From positions 1-64,000 of the forward strand of contig NZ_JAHWXQ010000009.1 in the NCBI RefSeq assembly GCF_019336435.1: a stretch of 64,000 nt of DNA, given 5' to 3'. This document shows, piece by piece, positions 1 to 8,587 of the stretch (its first letter is position 1; each line of letters starts with the position of its first letter). Made by a program: the position numbers and the translations under genes. Under the pieces are notes generated by a model. The model was not told the DNA's origin. It searched no databases and saw only the letters and a list, made by a program, of their open reading frames with translations. Source of the stretch: Pontibacter populi (GTDB lineage Bacteria; Bacteroidota; Bacteroidia; Cytophagales; Hymenobacteraceae).

Positions 1-20
1 GTGGCCGCCAACCCTATCTA

Positions 21-57
21 AGCCCTGTCCTTCGCAAGAGGACAGGGCTTTTGCGTT
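21..57 (+). terminator. Intrinsic terminator at left edge
   Basis: A perfect 10-bp stem (21-30 with 40-49) around a 9-base loop is followed by a T-rich stretch. It probably ends the transcript of a plus-strand gene that lies mostly outside the window. Confidence 0.75.
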
Positions 58-291
58 TTAGGCAGATGGGAAGGGGAAGCATAAGGCGCTTAAGAATTAA
101 CCTGAGGTAGACCCCTGTTCTATATTGTAGTTGCTCAAGCCCGTTGGTGAGGGAGCAGCAAAAAACAAATTGGTGAAAGTAAATGAACTCGCCCTCAGGC
201 AGAGAGAGACCTGAAATATGGAATGCTTAATTTTATTCCTCTCCGATTTACGAGCTATACTTCAATATAAATTACCTACTTCATTATAAAT

Positions 292-330
292 AGAAACGCC
301 CCACTGTTATAGTAACAGTGGGGCGTTTCT
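292..330 (-). terminator. Terminator downstream of aspA
   Basis: An 18-bp perfect stem (292-309 with 313-330) with a 3-base loop lies 18 bases past the aspA stop. T-runs on both sides mean it could work in either direction. Confidence 0.8.
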
Positions 331-347
331 ATTTCCTATCTTAAAAC

Positions 348-1757
348 CTAGTTCATAATAAACTTTGGATTAATTAAGTTCTCAATTGAGAAAATCTCAT
401 CCCATTTAGACTGCTCAATAAGACGTCTGTCTATAACTGTTATTTGATGTACTGATTTACCTGTAAGTAATGCTTCTTTGGCTATGGAGGAAACAGTTTC
501 GTAGCCTAAGATTGGGTTTAACGAGGTAACTATACCAATACTGTTCATGACCATGTTTTTGCAGATCTCTTCATTAGCTGTTATGCCTATTATACATTTA
601 TCAGTTAATGTATGAGTTGCATTTGTGAGATAGCTCAATGAAGAGAATAAGCTAAATGCTATTACTGGCTCCATAACATTTAATTGTAACTGGCCTGCCT
701 CTGCAGCCATAGTTATAGTCACGTCGCTACCTATAACGTAATAGGCAGTCTGATTCACTACTTCCGGAATTACAGGGTTTACTTTGCCTGGCATTATAGA
801 TGATCCCGGCTGCATACGTGGTAGATTGATTTCATTTATACCTGCACGTGGGCCAGATGATAGTAAACGGAGATCATTACAGATTTTTGAAATCTTAACA
901 GCACATCTCTTTAAAACGCCTGATACCTGCACATAAGCGCCGGTGTCACATGTAGCTTCAATAAGATCTTCAGCTAATACAACCGGTATACCTGTTATTT
1001 CTCTTAAGTGTCTGGTTACTATTTCAGGATAGCCTTCCGGTGCGTTTATAGATGTGCCTATAGCTGTTGCCCCCATATTTATTTCGCAGATTAGGAGCCT
1101 CACCTCTTCAAGGCGCTGGATATCTTCTCTTATAGTTGTAGCGAAACCATTAAATTCAGCTCCCAGGGTCATCGGTACAGCATCCTGTAACTGTGTGCGA
1201 CCCATTTTAAGAACATCTTTAAATTCGGCTGCTTTTACTGCAAATGCTTTACTGAGTTTTGTCAGGGCATCTATAAAATGACCGATTTTAACATATAATG
1301 CTAAACGAAAAGCTGTTGGATAAGCATCGTTTGTGGACTGTGAAAAGTTAACGTGGTTATTCGGGTGAAGATGATCATAATCTCCTTTCTCAAAACCAAG
1401 TAACTCAAGTCCGATATTGGCTACTACTTCGTTTACGTTCATGTTTATAGAAGTACCTGCGCCTCCCTGAATCATATCTGTAACGAATTGGTCCATGAAC
1501 TTGCCTTCTATTAACTGATCGCATGCTTTACAGATAGCATCTGCTATTTTAGGGTCAAGCACGCCGCACTCCTGGTTTGCCATGGCTGCCGCTTTCTTTA
1601 CATAACCAAATGCCTGTATCAATAATGGCTCTTTTGAGATAGGAATCCCCGTTATGTCGAAGTTCTCTAAAGCTCTTAATGTTTGAATGCCATAATACAC
1701 TTCATTCGGGATGTCTTTTTCACCTAAGAAGTCATGTTCTTTTCTGAAAGTAGTCAT
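348..1757 (-). CDS. aspA: Aspartate ammonia-lyase
   Basis: This enzyme reversibly converts L-aspartate to fumarate and ammonia in the cytoplasm, feeding carbon into the TCA cycle. At 469 residues it has the usual family length. The fumarase/aspartase signature GSSIMPGKVNP lies at residues 318-328 on the catalytic flexible loop. The substrate-binding segments GAGTSINMN (99-107) and SQSTNDAYP (139-147) are intact. The GTSINMN form favours aspartase over fumarase. The gene stands alone, with its own terminator downstream. Its base composition looks more AT-rich than the neighbouring housekeeping genes. Confusion with class II fumarase or argininosuccinate lyase is unlikely. Confidence 0.95.
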   Translation of the reverse strand: MTTFRKEHDFLGEKDIPNEVYYGIQTLRALENFDITGIPISKEPLLIQAFGYVKKAAAMANQECGVLDPKIADAICKACDQLIEGKFMDQFVTDMIQGGAGTSINMNVNEVVANIGLELLGFEKGDYDHLHPNNHVNFSQSTNDAYPTAFRLALYVKIGHFIDALTKLSKAFAVKAAEFKDVLKMGRTQLQDAVPMTLGAEFNGFATTIREDIQRLEEVRLLICEINMGATAIGTSINAPEGYPEIVTRHLREITGIPVVLAEDLIEATCDTGAYVQVSGVLKRCAVKISKICNDLRLLSSGPRAGINEINLPRMQPGSSIMPGKVNPVIPEVVNQTAYYVIGSDVTITMAAEAGQLQLNVMEPVIAFSLFSSLSYLTNATHTLTDKCIIGITANEEICKNMVMNSIGIVTSLNPILGYETVSSIAKEALLTGKSVHQITVIDRRLIEQSKWDEIFSIENLINPKFIMN

Positions 1758-1799
1758 TATATAAGCTAGATGGTTTTATACGTAATACTATGTTCTATT

Positions 1800-2972
1800 T
1801 TAGTTGCTGACTTCAGGCTGAGGCAGACTGATCTCAAGGCTTGCAGCAGTATCCAATACTATTTGTGTTGCGTATTGTTTAGTGCATTTAAGTTTACCTG
1901 TGTAACTATACTCGTTTATCAGGCTTTGATTGATAATGAGGCGCCCTGCAAATTCTCCAAACTGATTCACAATTTCAGCCTGTACACGCGTTAGTTCTTC
2001 CTTGCGCTTTTCGGTGTCAGCCGTCCGGAAAGGACGTTTAAACTGGCTGCCAGCATAATCGTGTGAAATATTCTGGTCTTCGGCAGCTTGCTTTGTTTTC
2101 TGGATTACTTCTCTCAGCTTATTTTCATAAGACGGACTTTTTAACCGGCCATGTATGCCGCGGGTATGGTTAAGCCACTCATGCAGGTCTACATCGGGGT
2201 TAATGGCAAGCTCAACTAAAGCATCGTTGGGAATGATGTACGAAGAAGGTTTATTTAAATTCTTGCCTAAGTTATCCCGGAAACTATAAAGTGCTTTAAG
2301 AATGAACTGGTTATAGTAGGTAAGGCGCGAAGCGTTACGCAAACGTAGATGTGGATTTTCTACTTCTGTATATTTCAATCTTTCCAGCAGCCTGTTCTCC
2401 TCTTCAAGCCAATGCAAACGACCTACACGCTCAATTTCTGCTAATAGTTTATCTTTTACTTCGTGCAGGTATACTACATCTATAGCAGCGTATTGTAGCT
2501 GTTGCTCTGTAAGCGGGCGTTTATTCCAGTTACTGGATTGCTGTGATTTATCGATCTCTATATTAAACTCTTCTTTAAGAACTGTCGCCAGCGACGAACG
2601 CTCATAGTTAAGAATCTTGGCAGCAACATCCGTATCCATTACGTTCTGTATGCTGCAACCCATTTTATCAAGGAGCAGAATATCATTGTTTGAATGATGG
2701 ATGATCTTCATAATGGCTTTATTCTCTAACAGCAGAAAAAACGGCTGTAGATCCGGTAAACCGAAAGGATCAATGATATAACAGATACCCTTTCCGTCGG
2801 TTACCTGAATCAGGCAAAGGTTAAAGCCATACGTAAACCGGTTCTGATCAAATTCCAGATCCAGAGCAAGCTCCTGTTTGGTACTAAGGTCCTTTACAGC
2901 CTCCTGCAACTGCTCCGGGGTGCTTACCAGTTTAATCTTAATATTATTGTTTGACAGTGTCGTGAATTCCAT
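1800..2972 (-). CDS. rnd: Ribonuclease D (3'-5' exoribonuclease)
   Basis: This is a DEDDy-family exoribonuclease that trims tRNA and other stable RNA 3' ends. The exonuclease domain covers about residues 12-190. Its catalytic acids are visible as D38 and E40 (LDLEFD), D97 (HHSNND), and Y161 with D165 (YAAIDVVYL). An HRDC-type helical domain follows at about 205-290, as in bacterial RNase D. The length of 390 residues is normal. It sits 42 bases upstream of aspA on the same strand, but I see no sign that the two are functionally linked. Confidence 0.93.
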   Translation of the reverse strand: MEFTTLSNNNIKIKLVSTPEQLQEAVKDLSTKQELALDLEFDQNRFTYGFNLCLIQVTDGKGICYIIDPFGLPDLQPFFLLLENKAIMKIIHHSNNDILLLDKMGCSIQNVMDTDVAAKILNYERSSLATVLKEEFNIEIDKSQQSSNWNKRPLTEQQLQYAAIDVVYLHEVKDKLLAEIERVGRLHWLEEENRLLERLKYTEVENPHLRLRNASRLTYYNQFILKALYSFRDNLGKNLNKPSSYIIPNDALVELAINPDVDLHEWLNHTRGIHGRLKSPSYENKLREVIQKTKQAAEDQNISHDYAGSQFKRPFRTADTEKRKEELTRVQAEIVNQFGEFAGRLIINQSLINEYSYTGKLKCTKQYATQIVLDTAASLEISLPQPEVSN

Positions 2973-3061
2973 TCCCTAAATTTAACAAGTATTATAGTTT
3001 GTGCATCACAATCAGGAAATGTTTTAATGGTAAACCGCGATATGCTGGTACTTATTAAAAC

Positions 3062-3095
3062 AAAAGTCTCTGCCCATCTAAGAGCAGAGACTTTT
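3062..3095 (-). terminator. Terminator after small acidic lipoprotein gene
   Basis: A 12-bp stem (3062-3073 with 3084-3095) carries A/T runs on both flanks. It lies between the lipoprotein gene and rnd and can end the upstream minus-strand transcript. Confidence 0.7.
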
Positions 3096-3121
3096 ATGTA
3101 CTATAGTTTAGAAAGTAATAA

Positions 3122-3349
3122 TTATTGTGCAGGTGGTACTTCTTCCTGAATATCATCTGCTACACCATCATTTACAGTGGTATCCTGAACGGTTGTAGTA
3201 TCTACATCCGTATCAGTGTCCATATCCATGTCGGTGTCAGTATCAACCTGTTCGGTAGTATCTGTTTCTGTAGTATTGTCGCTTCCGCCACATGCTGTAA
3301 ATGCTGTAAGAGCAAAAACAATAAGGGCTGATTTCCATATCTTTTTCAT
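3122..3349 (-). CDS. Small Asp/Thr-rich lipoprotein
   Basis: I do not recognise a family. The ATG at 3349 is preferred over an upstream in-frame start at 3376 because it gives a compact signal peptide (MKKIWKSALIVFALTAFTAC) ending in a lipobox cysteine at residue 20. The rest, about 55 residues, is low-complexity and strongly acidic, with Asp-Thr dipeptide repeats, so it is probably disordered and surface- or periplasm-exposed. Similar small lipoproteins occur at 26147-26344 and 50911-51213. The downstream hairpin supports an independent transcript. Confidence 0.75.
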   Translation of the reverse strand: MKKIWKSALIVFALTAFTACGGSDNTTETDTTEQVDTDTDMDMDTDTDVDTTTVQDTTVNDGVADDIQEEVPPAQ

Positions 3350-3610
3350 AAATAACATTATTAGTTCAACAACCAATTTTGTACATATTTATACGGGAGT
3401 ACTCGGTAAGTAACCCCTGTTATGCTATAAATTTGACTTTTTTAAAGGCAACGGGCTTAAAATATAAGTAAACGGCCCTATTTACCTGACGACCGGAACT
3501 ATTTAGGTAAACAGCTATATATTATTAGTTAACAGCTTTATTTTAAGGTTCAAAAAAAATAGCAGATAAGTTATAGTTGTGTTTTAGCCATGGCTCATCG
3601 CAAAATTTAA

Positions 3611-5386
3611 TTACATTTCTACACCTTCTGCCTTAGTGGTGTCAGTTGGCTGAGATAGCATTTTATCGCGACGCGCCTTAAACTCAGATCCTTCTTTCCA
3701 TTCAGGGTAGTCAGTTGTATTGGCAATTGTATACCCAACTCTGAAGAACAGTCTAAGATCTTCTACAGCACCATCTAAATTCCACTCCGGTCTTACCTCG
3801 TCAGTTAATTTGTGATAGTCGTCAGTTGTGTATTTATCCTGCCATTTCTGTACATAGTCTGCAGGCTGATTTATAGCTTTATCTCCGGATTTAGCATAAA
3901 GCGCAGGCACTCCCTTCTTAGCAAACTCAAAATGGTCAGAGCGGTAATAAGATCCTTTTTCAGGACTGGTCTCAGGTACGATCCGACGGTTCTGTAATTT
4001 TGCTTCCTGTGCAAGAATGTCTTCCAGTTCAGAGTTGCCATACCCAATCACGATCACGTCTTCGGTTGGGCCATAGGCATTCAGCACATCCATGTTAATG
4101 TTAGCCAGCGTTTTATTTAGCGGGTACAAAGGATTTTCAGCATAGTACTTGGAGCCCAGCAAACCTTTTTCTTCAGCTGTAACCGCCAAAAACAGGATAG
4201 ACCGTTTCGGTTTTTGCTCGAGCTTGGTATAAGCTTCTGCTAATTCCAGTAGGCCTGCCGTACCCGAGGCGTTATCAAGAGCACCGTTATAGATCTGATC
4301 GCCTTTCAGATTTGGGTCTTTGCCGAGGTGGTCCCAGTGTGCGGTGTAAACTATATACTCATCTTTCAGTTGAGGATCACTTCCTTCCAGTTTGGCTACC
4401 ACATTTTTAGACTTTATTTCGCGCAGCTTATTTTTGATAGTGAAGTTTGCCTTTGCGCCTAATGCTACCGGTTTAAAATCCTTTTTAGCGGCTGAGGCTT
4501 TTAACTGTTCAAAGTTCTTGCCGGCGGCCGTGAACAGTTGTTTTGCTTTTTCCCGGGTTATCCAGGCTTCTACAGCAGCTTTATCCATGTTCTTGTTCGG
4601 ATTACTGATATCGAAGTTCTCGCGGCTCCAGCTTCCGGAAACCACTTCGTATGGATAGCTGGCAGGTTCAGTTTCGTGGATGATAATGGCAGCAGCAGCA
4701 CCTTTCTGGGCGGCTATTTCATACTTATAGGTCCAGCGGCCATAGTAGGTCATCGCTTTTCCGCCAAACATAGTACTATCTAATTTCGATTTATCTGCTG
4801 ATGAAGGAACAGGCGGATCGTTAATAAGCATAACTATAGTTTTGCCTTTTACATCCAGGCCCTTGTAATCGTCCCAGCCATATTCCGGCGCCACTATACC
4901 ATAGCCTACAAAAACCATATCCGAATTGTTAACCTCAACAGTTGGCACAAACCTGCGCGATACGGCTACATAATCTGTCGGGAAGTTGAGGTTTATAGTT
5001 TTACCGCCTGCCGTAAAAGATGCTTTTGGTGTGGCTGTAAACCCGAACATGGGTACTTCCTGTACATAAGTGCCGTTAGGGTTGCCGGGTTTCAAGCCCA
5101 TTTTCCGGAACTGGCGTGTCAGGTAATTCACGGTAGAGTCTTCGCCACGTGTGCCCGGGCCACGGCCTTCAAATGCATCAGAAGCCAGTACTTTGGTATG
5201 GTTAAGTATATCTGTCGTATTTATGCTCTGTAATGCCGGAGACAGGTTGGCAGAATCGGGTAGGACCTGCGTTTGGGTTTCGGTACTGGTTTCAGTCTCT
5301 TTTTCTTCCGCTACCTGGCGCGAGTTCTCGTTACAGCTAAAGGCAATACTCCCTATTAGCAGCGAAAACAGGATGGTCTTTCTCAT
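3611..5386 (-). CDS. M28 family metallopeptidase lipoprotein with PA domain
   Basis: This is probably a zinc aminopeptidase exported to the periplasm or outer surface. A signal peptide ends in a lipobox with Cys18, followed by a Glu/Thr-rich linker. A protease-associated region spans about residues 150-260, inserted before the peptidase core. The core shows the di-zinc ligands of the family: H350-x-D352 (AHWDH), D371 in LDNASG, the E405-E406 pair in TAEE, an Asp in INMD near 435, and a late SDHFEF histidine. The length of 591 residues fits this PA-M28 subgroup. Substrate specificity cannot be read from the sequence. Confidence 0.9.
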   Translation of the reverse strand: MRKTILFSLLIGSIAFSCNENSRQVAEEKETETSTETQTQVLPDSANLSPALQSINTTDILNHTKVLASDAFEGRGPGTRGEDSTVNYLTRQFRKMGLKPGNPNGTYVQEVPMFGFTATPKASFTAGGKTINLNFPTDYVAVSRRFVPTVEVNNSDMVFVGYGIVAPEYGWDDYKGLDVKGKTIVMLINDPPVPSSADKSKLDSTMFGGKAMTYYGRWTYKYEIAAQKGAAAAIIIHETEPASYPYEVVSGSWSRENFDISNPNKNMDKAAVEAWITREKAKQLFTAAGKNFEQLKASAAKKDFKPVALGAKANFTIKNKLREIKSKNVVAKLEGSDPQLKDEYIVYTAHWDHLGKDPNLKGDQIYNGALDNASGTAGLLELAEAYTKLEQKPKRSILFLAVTAEEKGLLGSKYYAENPLYPLNKTLANINMDVLNAYGPTEDVIVIGYGNSELEDILAQEAKLQNRRIVPETSPEKGSYYRSDHFEFAKKGVPALYAKSGDKAINQPADYVQKWQDKYTTDDYHKLTDEVRPEWNLDGAVEDLRLFFRVGYTIANTTDYPEWKEGSEFKARRDKMLSQPTDTTKAEGVEM

Positions 5387-5409
5387 AGTTTAGTAGTGTT
5401 ATAGTTCTA

Positions 5410-5452
5410 TAAAAAATGGTCAGGGTTTATAGTTTAAACTATAGCCTGACCA
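5410..5452 (-). terminator. Terminator built around TATAGTTTAAACTATA palindrome
   Basis: Outer arms 5417-5424 and 5445-5452 pair perfectly. The interior is a perfect 16-base palindrome (5428-5443) made of two facing copies of the genome's frequent AACTATA motif. On the minus strand the stem is followed by TTTTTT, so it fits as the terminator of the T9SS cargo gene. Confidence 0.7.
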
Positions 5453-5504
5453 CTTGTACGATGTAAGGTGAATTAGGTGTTATTTGTGCAAAATGAGGTC
5501 TGTA

Positions 5505-7625
5505 TTACTGCTTCAGAAGCTTTGTTCGGTATATTCTATCTGAAGACTTTATTGTAAGCATGTACATACCAGTTGCTTTTACACGGCTTGTGTTTAAACT
5601 AAAGTATCCATCAGGGGTACGGTGTTGTAAGGTAAGATTTTCCGTTAATACTGGTTTGCCATTCAGGTCAGTTAAGGTTACCTCTACAGTAGGGGCTTCA
5701 AAGGCGAATGTTATATGATCTTTAAAAGGATTTGGCGATGCCTGAACTATAAGTAATGAGTTATCTGCGCTAACAGCCTGTATTTTAGAATAGCTGAACT
5801 TACCAGAGAAATCCAGTTGTTTTAAACGGTAATAAGTAACCTGCCGGCGAGCAGGGTTGCTGTCTGTAAAACTATACTGCTGTACTATCCTGCTTTCCGG
5901 AGACTTGCTTTCCACAAAGCCCAGCGTTTCAAAAGTCTGACCATCTGTAGACAGCTGCACTTCAAATCCCCTGTTATCGTTCTCCGATGCTGTTTTCCAT
6001 TCCAATACAACTACCTGGTCCTTACGTCTGGCTTTAAACCACATTAGTTCTACCGGCAAAGGCATAATAGGTCGGGCCAGGGTATAAGTGCCAAAACTGC
6101 TGGAGTTTGTATGGCGAAGCGTACGTTGGTCAACTATAGAACTTGGTACTGGTAACGCCTCTTTGTTTTTGCCTTTATTGTATAGTTTATAATCGCCAAG
6201 TGGCTTGGATTGTAATTCGTTTGGCAGAAACTCCAGGTCCATGGTCATGCTCAGAGCAGTAATGTCGCTTGTGGTGTCTGTTCTGGTAATGTTGTACTGG
6301 CGGGTAACACTTTCAGTGCCGTTTGTTATTTCGGTTGTTACGCCGGTTAAACGCTCTACTGTTATCTGACCCGGATTGATATTATTCCTGGTCAGGGTAA
6401 GGCCTATTTTACCAAAATCTTCTTCTACAGCCGGGGCTAATGTGCGGCTGGTTTGTACGGTACCTATTATATGCGATGCATCTGTTTCTAGGGTGGCTAA
6501 GGCAGCGTTTGTTCCTAACCATATAGTGTTTTCTAATGTGTTCAGGTGGCTGTTGGTAACGCTTATAGTATTAACTATAGTTATGTCCTGCTGCAGTTGG
6601 GCCTGTGCAGTTCCTGCAAAACTAAAATTGTAAAAAGTGTTGTTACCCGAAACCTGCTGCAGTCTATTGCCCTTTAAAACTATAGTTGAGGTGGCGGCTG
6701 TAAAAGTGCCTGTGTTATTCCAGTCTCCTGCTATAGTATACGTAGCGCTGCCTACTGAAATAGTGCCGGTGTTTATCATATCTCCGCCTATAGTTAAGCT
6801 GGTAGCCTGGGATGTAAGCGTGCCATTATTCCGGATATTTCCTGTTATACTATGGCTATAGTTGCCTGCGTTTAAGGTTGTGCCCGGGCTTATCTCCAGG
6901 TCACCGTAAACTGTAAGGTTAGCAGAAGGCGCTTTCGGGTTATTGCCAGCCAGCTTCAAATTATAGTACGGTAGTGTTGTTATTGCTTGCCCGGTAGCAG
7001 CGGTGCCATTAAATGTAACAGTGCCATTGCCTTCGGTAAATATACCTGAGCCGCTGTAAGCTCCCCCTATTTCGAGCAAACCTATAGTAGTGGTAATATC
7101 TCCGTTGTTTGTTATGTTGCCCTTAACACTAACTTTTCCTGCTGCGTTTTCCAGTATACTCCCTCTGCCAATAGAAAGTGTAGCTGCTGTTACAGTAGCT
7201 CCGTTATTTATGAGGCTGGCATAGCGTCGTTCGTTTTTAGAATTCAGGGAAAGGGTTCCTGTTGTAAGTACTGCACCGCTTTCCAGCACCAGCTCAGACT
7301 TCTCATCTATTTTAGCGCTATTGGCAGGTGGTATGAGCTCCAGATTAGCACAGGTTGCCATGCCAGACAAAGATATTTTATGACCATCTACGATCTGCAC
7401 ATTTTCTCCTGCTTTGGGTGGAGTGTTGCTCGACCAGGTACTTCCGGTGTACCAGTCGCCGCTTGTAACGCTCTTTATAGTATTAGCCTGTGCGCTGCAT
7501 ACCTGTGTATACAATAGCATAAGGCAGATTAAAATAGTAAGTCCAATTAATGCTCTGACATCAGCATTTCCCTTTGTAGTAGTTTTGGGCTCGTCAGAGG
7601 CGAAGGGTGTCAATTCATTTTCCAT
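5505..7625 (-). CDS. T9SS-secreted protein with type A sorting domain
   Basis: This is a large exported protein. The N-terminus has about 25 polar residues, then a hydrophobic segment and a signal-peptidase-like site after CSA-Q (residue 45 or so). The mid region (about 60-430) is a repetitive beta-rich stretch with many NNG/NTGT segments, resembling a beta-helix. Residues about 525-610 match the fibronectin-like module that often precedes sorting domains. The last 80 residues are a T9SS type A C-terminal domain (ASPNPF, then GMYMLTI, then a basic end). The start is uncertain: M36 would give a shorter leader. Function beyond secretion and cell-surface display is unknown. Seven CTATAG motifs fall inside the gene. 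Confidence 0.85.
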   Translation of the reverse strand: MENELTPFASDEPKTTTKGNADVRALIGLTILICLMLLYTQVCSAQANTIKSVTSGDWYTGSTWSSNTPPKAGENVQIVDGHKISLSGMATCANLELIPPANSAKIDEKSELVLESGAVLTTGTLSLNSKNERRYASLINNGATVTAATLSIGRGSILENAAGKVSVKGNITNNGDITTTIGLLEIGGAYSGSGIFTEGNGTVTFNGTAATGQAITTLPYYNLKLAGNNPKAPSANLTVYGDLEISPGTTLNAGNYSHSITGNIRNNGTLTSQATSLTIGGDMINTGTISVGSATYTIAGDWNNTGTFTAATSTIVLKGNRLQQVSGNNTFYNFSFAGTAQAQLQQDITIVNTISVTNSHLNTLENTIWLGTNAALATLETDASHIIGTVQTSRTLAPAVEEDFGKIGLTLTRNNINPGQITVERLTGVTTEITNGTESVTRQYNITRTDTTSDITALSMTMDLEFLPNELQSKPLGDYKLYNKGKNKEALPVPSSIVDQRTLRHTNSSSFGTYTLARPIMPLPVELMWFKARRKDQVVVLEWKTASENDNRGFEVQLSTDGQTFETLGFVESKSPESRIVQQYSFTDSNPARRQVTYYRLKQLDFSGKFSYSKIQAVSADNSLLIVQASPNPFKDHITFAFEAPTVEVTLTDLNGKPVLTENLTLQHRTPDGYFSLNTSRVKATGMYMLTIKSSDRIYRTKLLKQ

Positions 7626-7759
7626 TTTACATACGATTAAAGGTGAACTGAATCTTATGCAAGAAAATATCTCTCTTTACCTGACTGATAGAGGATATTT
7701 AGTTGAGTAGGCTAAAAGGAATGTAGGGCAATTACTTATAGTTGTGTATTGTTGGCCTT

Positions 7760-8065
7760 CTAAGCCCGGTAATAAATGCGGCTCATAGTGCTGTCGTAAG
7801 GGTCATAGCCTGGCCGTGTTTTATAGAACCTCCTTTCAAGTATCTTCAGATTTTTTATTTCATCCAGCAAAAAGCAGTGCCAGCCAACTTTGGTACCTTG
7901 TGATTCCCCTCTTTCGCCGCTCCACCCACAAAGGCAGTCCTGCTTGGTTTTGTTCTGACCCAGCAGGTGAGGTTCCAATAAAAATGTCTGGCCGCTATAC
8001 GTAAACTGAACAAACTGTCTTGCTCCGATAGCCTTTGAAAGTTCTTCCAGCAAAAGGGTATTCAT
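7760..8065 (-). CDS. WYL-domain-like small protein
   Basis: This 101-residue protein has no signal peptide or membrane segment. Segments such as FVQFTYSGQ, LEPHLLGQ, WHCFLLDEI and RPGYDPYD resemble a family of stand-alone small proteins related to the WYL ligand-binding fold, known next to varied genes in Bacteroidota. No DNA-binding domain is attached. The role is unknown. The gene is isolated, with its stop 134 bases from the T9SS cargo gene start on the same strand. Confidence 0.65.
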   Translation of the reverse strand: MNTLLLEELSKAIGARQFVQFTYSGQTFLLEPHLLGQNKTKQDCLCGWSGERGESQGTKVGWHCFLLDEIKNLKILERRFYKTRPGYDPYDSTMSRIYYRA

Positions 8066-8587
8066 AGCTGATGTATTTAGCTTTAACTTCCGGACAAGTA
8101 TTTCCTGTAGTACTTGTATAAAGCTACTCTCATAAAAAGTCAGATAACAGGAAAGGATTTGAAGAAAAGTAACACAGGATAACCGTATTTTATTAGCAGC
8201 TATACATGTAAAAAGTTGCTTACCGGTCTATATGGGTAGGTATTGTTCTGTGAGAATATGGCGGAAAGTAACATTTTAAGAGGGGCGTTTAAAAAACAAT
8301 TGCTACCTGCATCAGAGCTTAGTTATATTTTAAATTGGTAATCTATAAGCTGCAATTAATTTAAAAGATGGCAGCAAATCGAAATGGCATAACCTTTAGC
8401 AGGGCTTACAACTATAACTAGTATTTGGGCAGTAAAGGCAGGCCGTTACATAGGTATTATACTATAATAAAGAATATAGTTTAAAGCTATCTAATTGTAT
8501 GTTAGTTATATTTGCTTATGCGATTATGCATAATTTGATTTGTGAATAATACTTCTAACTTTGCCTCTATACAAAGAGGGTAATCTT
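8066..8587. other. Divergent intergenic region upstream of sucA
   Basis: About 520 bases separate the minus-strand WYL-like gene from sucA. I find the sucA promoter near the right end (listed separately) and a further TATATTTG box at 8507-8514 that could be a second start. The rest is AT-rich, with no ORF or RNA I can support. Confidence 0.45.
8534..8563 (+). promoter_or_regulatory. Promoter of the 2-oxoglutarate dehydrogenase operon
   Basis: A TTTG at 8534-8537 and TAACTTTG at 8556-8563, 18 bases apart, match the Bacteroidota sigma-A pattern (TTTG, about 19-20 bases, TAnnTTTG). Transcription would begin near 8570, giving a leader of about 18 bases before the ATG at 8588. This rules out the upstream TTG at 8561 as a start codon, because it lies inside the -7 box. 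Confidence 0.65.

Larger units (their letters stand above)
1..347. other. Intergenic region left of aspA
   Basis: Apart from the two hairpins listed separately (21-57 and 292-330), I recognise no gene or RNA here. The first 21 bases read as six codons and a TAA stop in frame 1, just before the first hairpin. They may be the tail of a gene lying off the left edge, but this is too short to call. Confidence 0.5.

Noticed and set aside
1..21. C-terminal end of a gene running in from the left
   Set aside because: Six codons and a stop are not enough evidence to call a gene.
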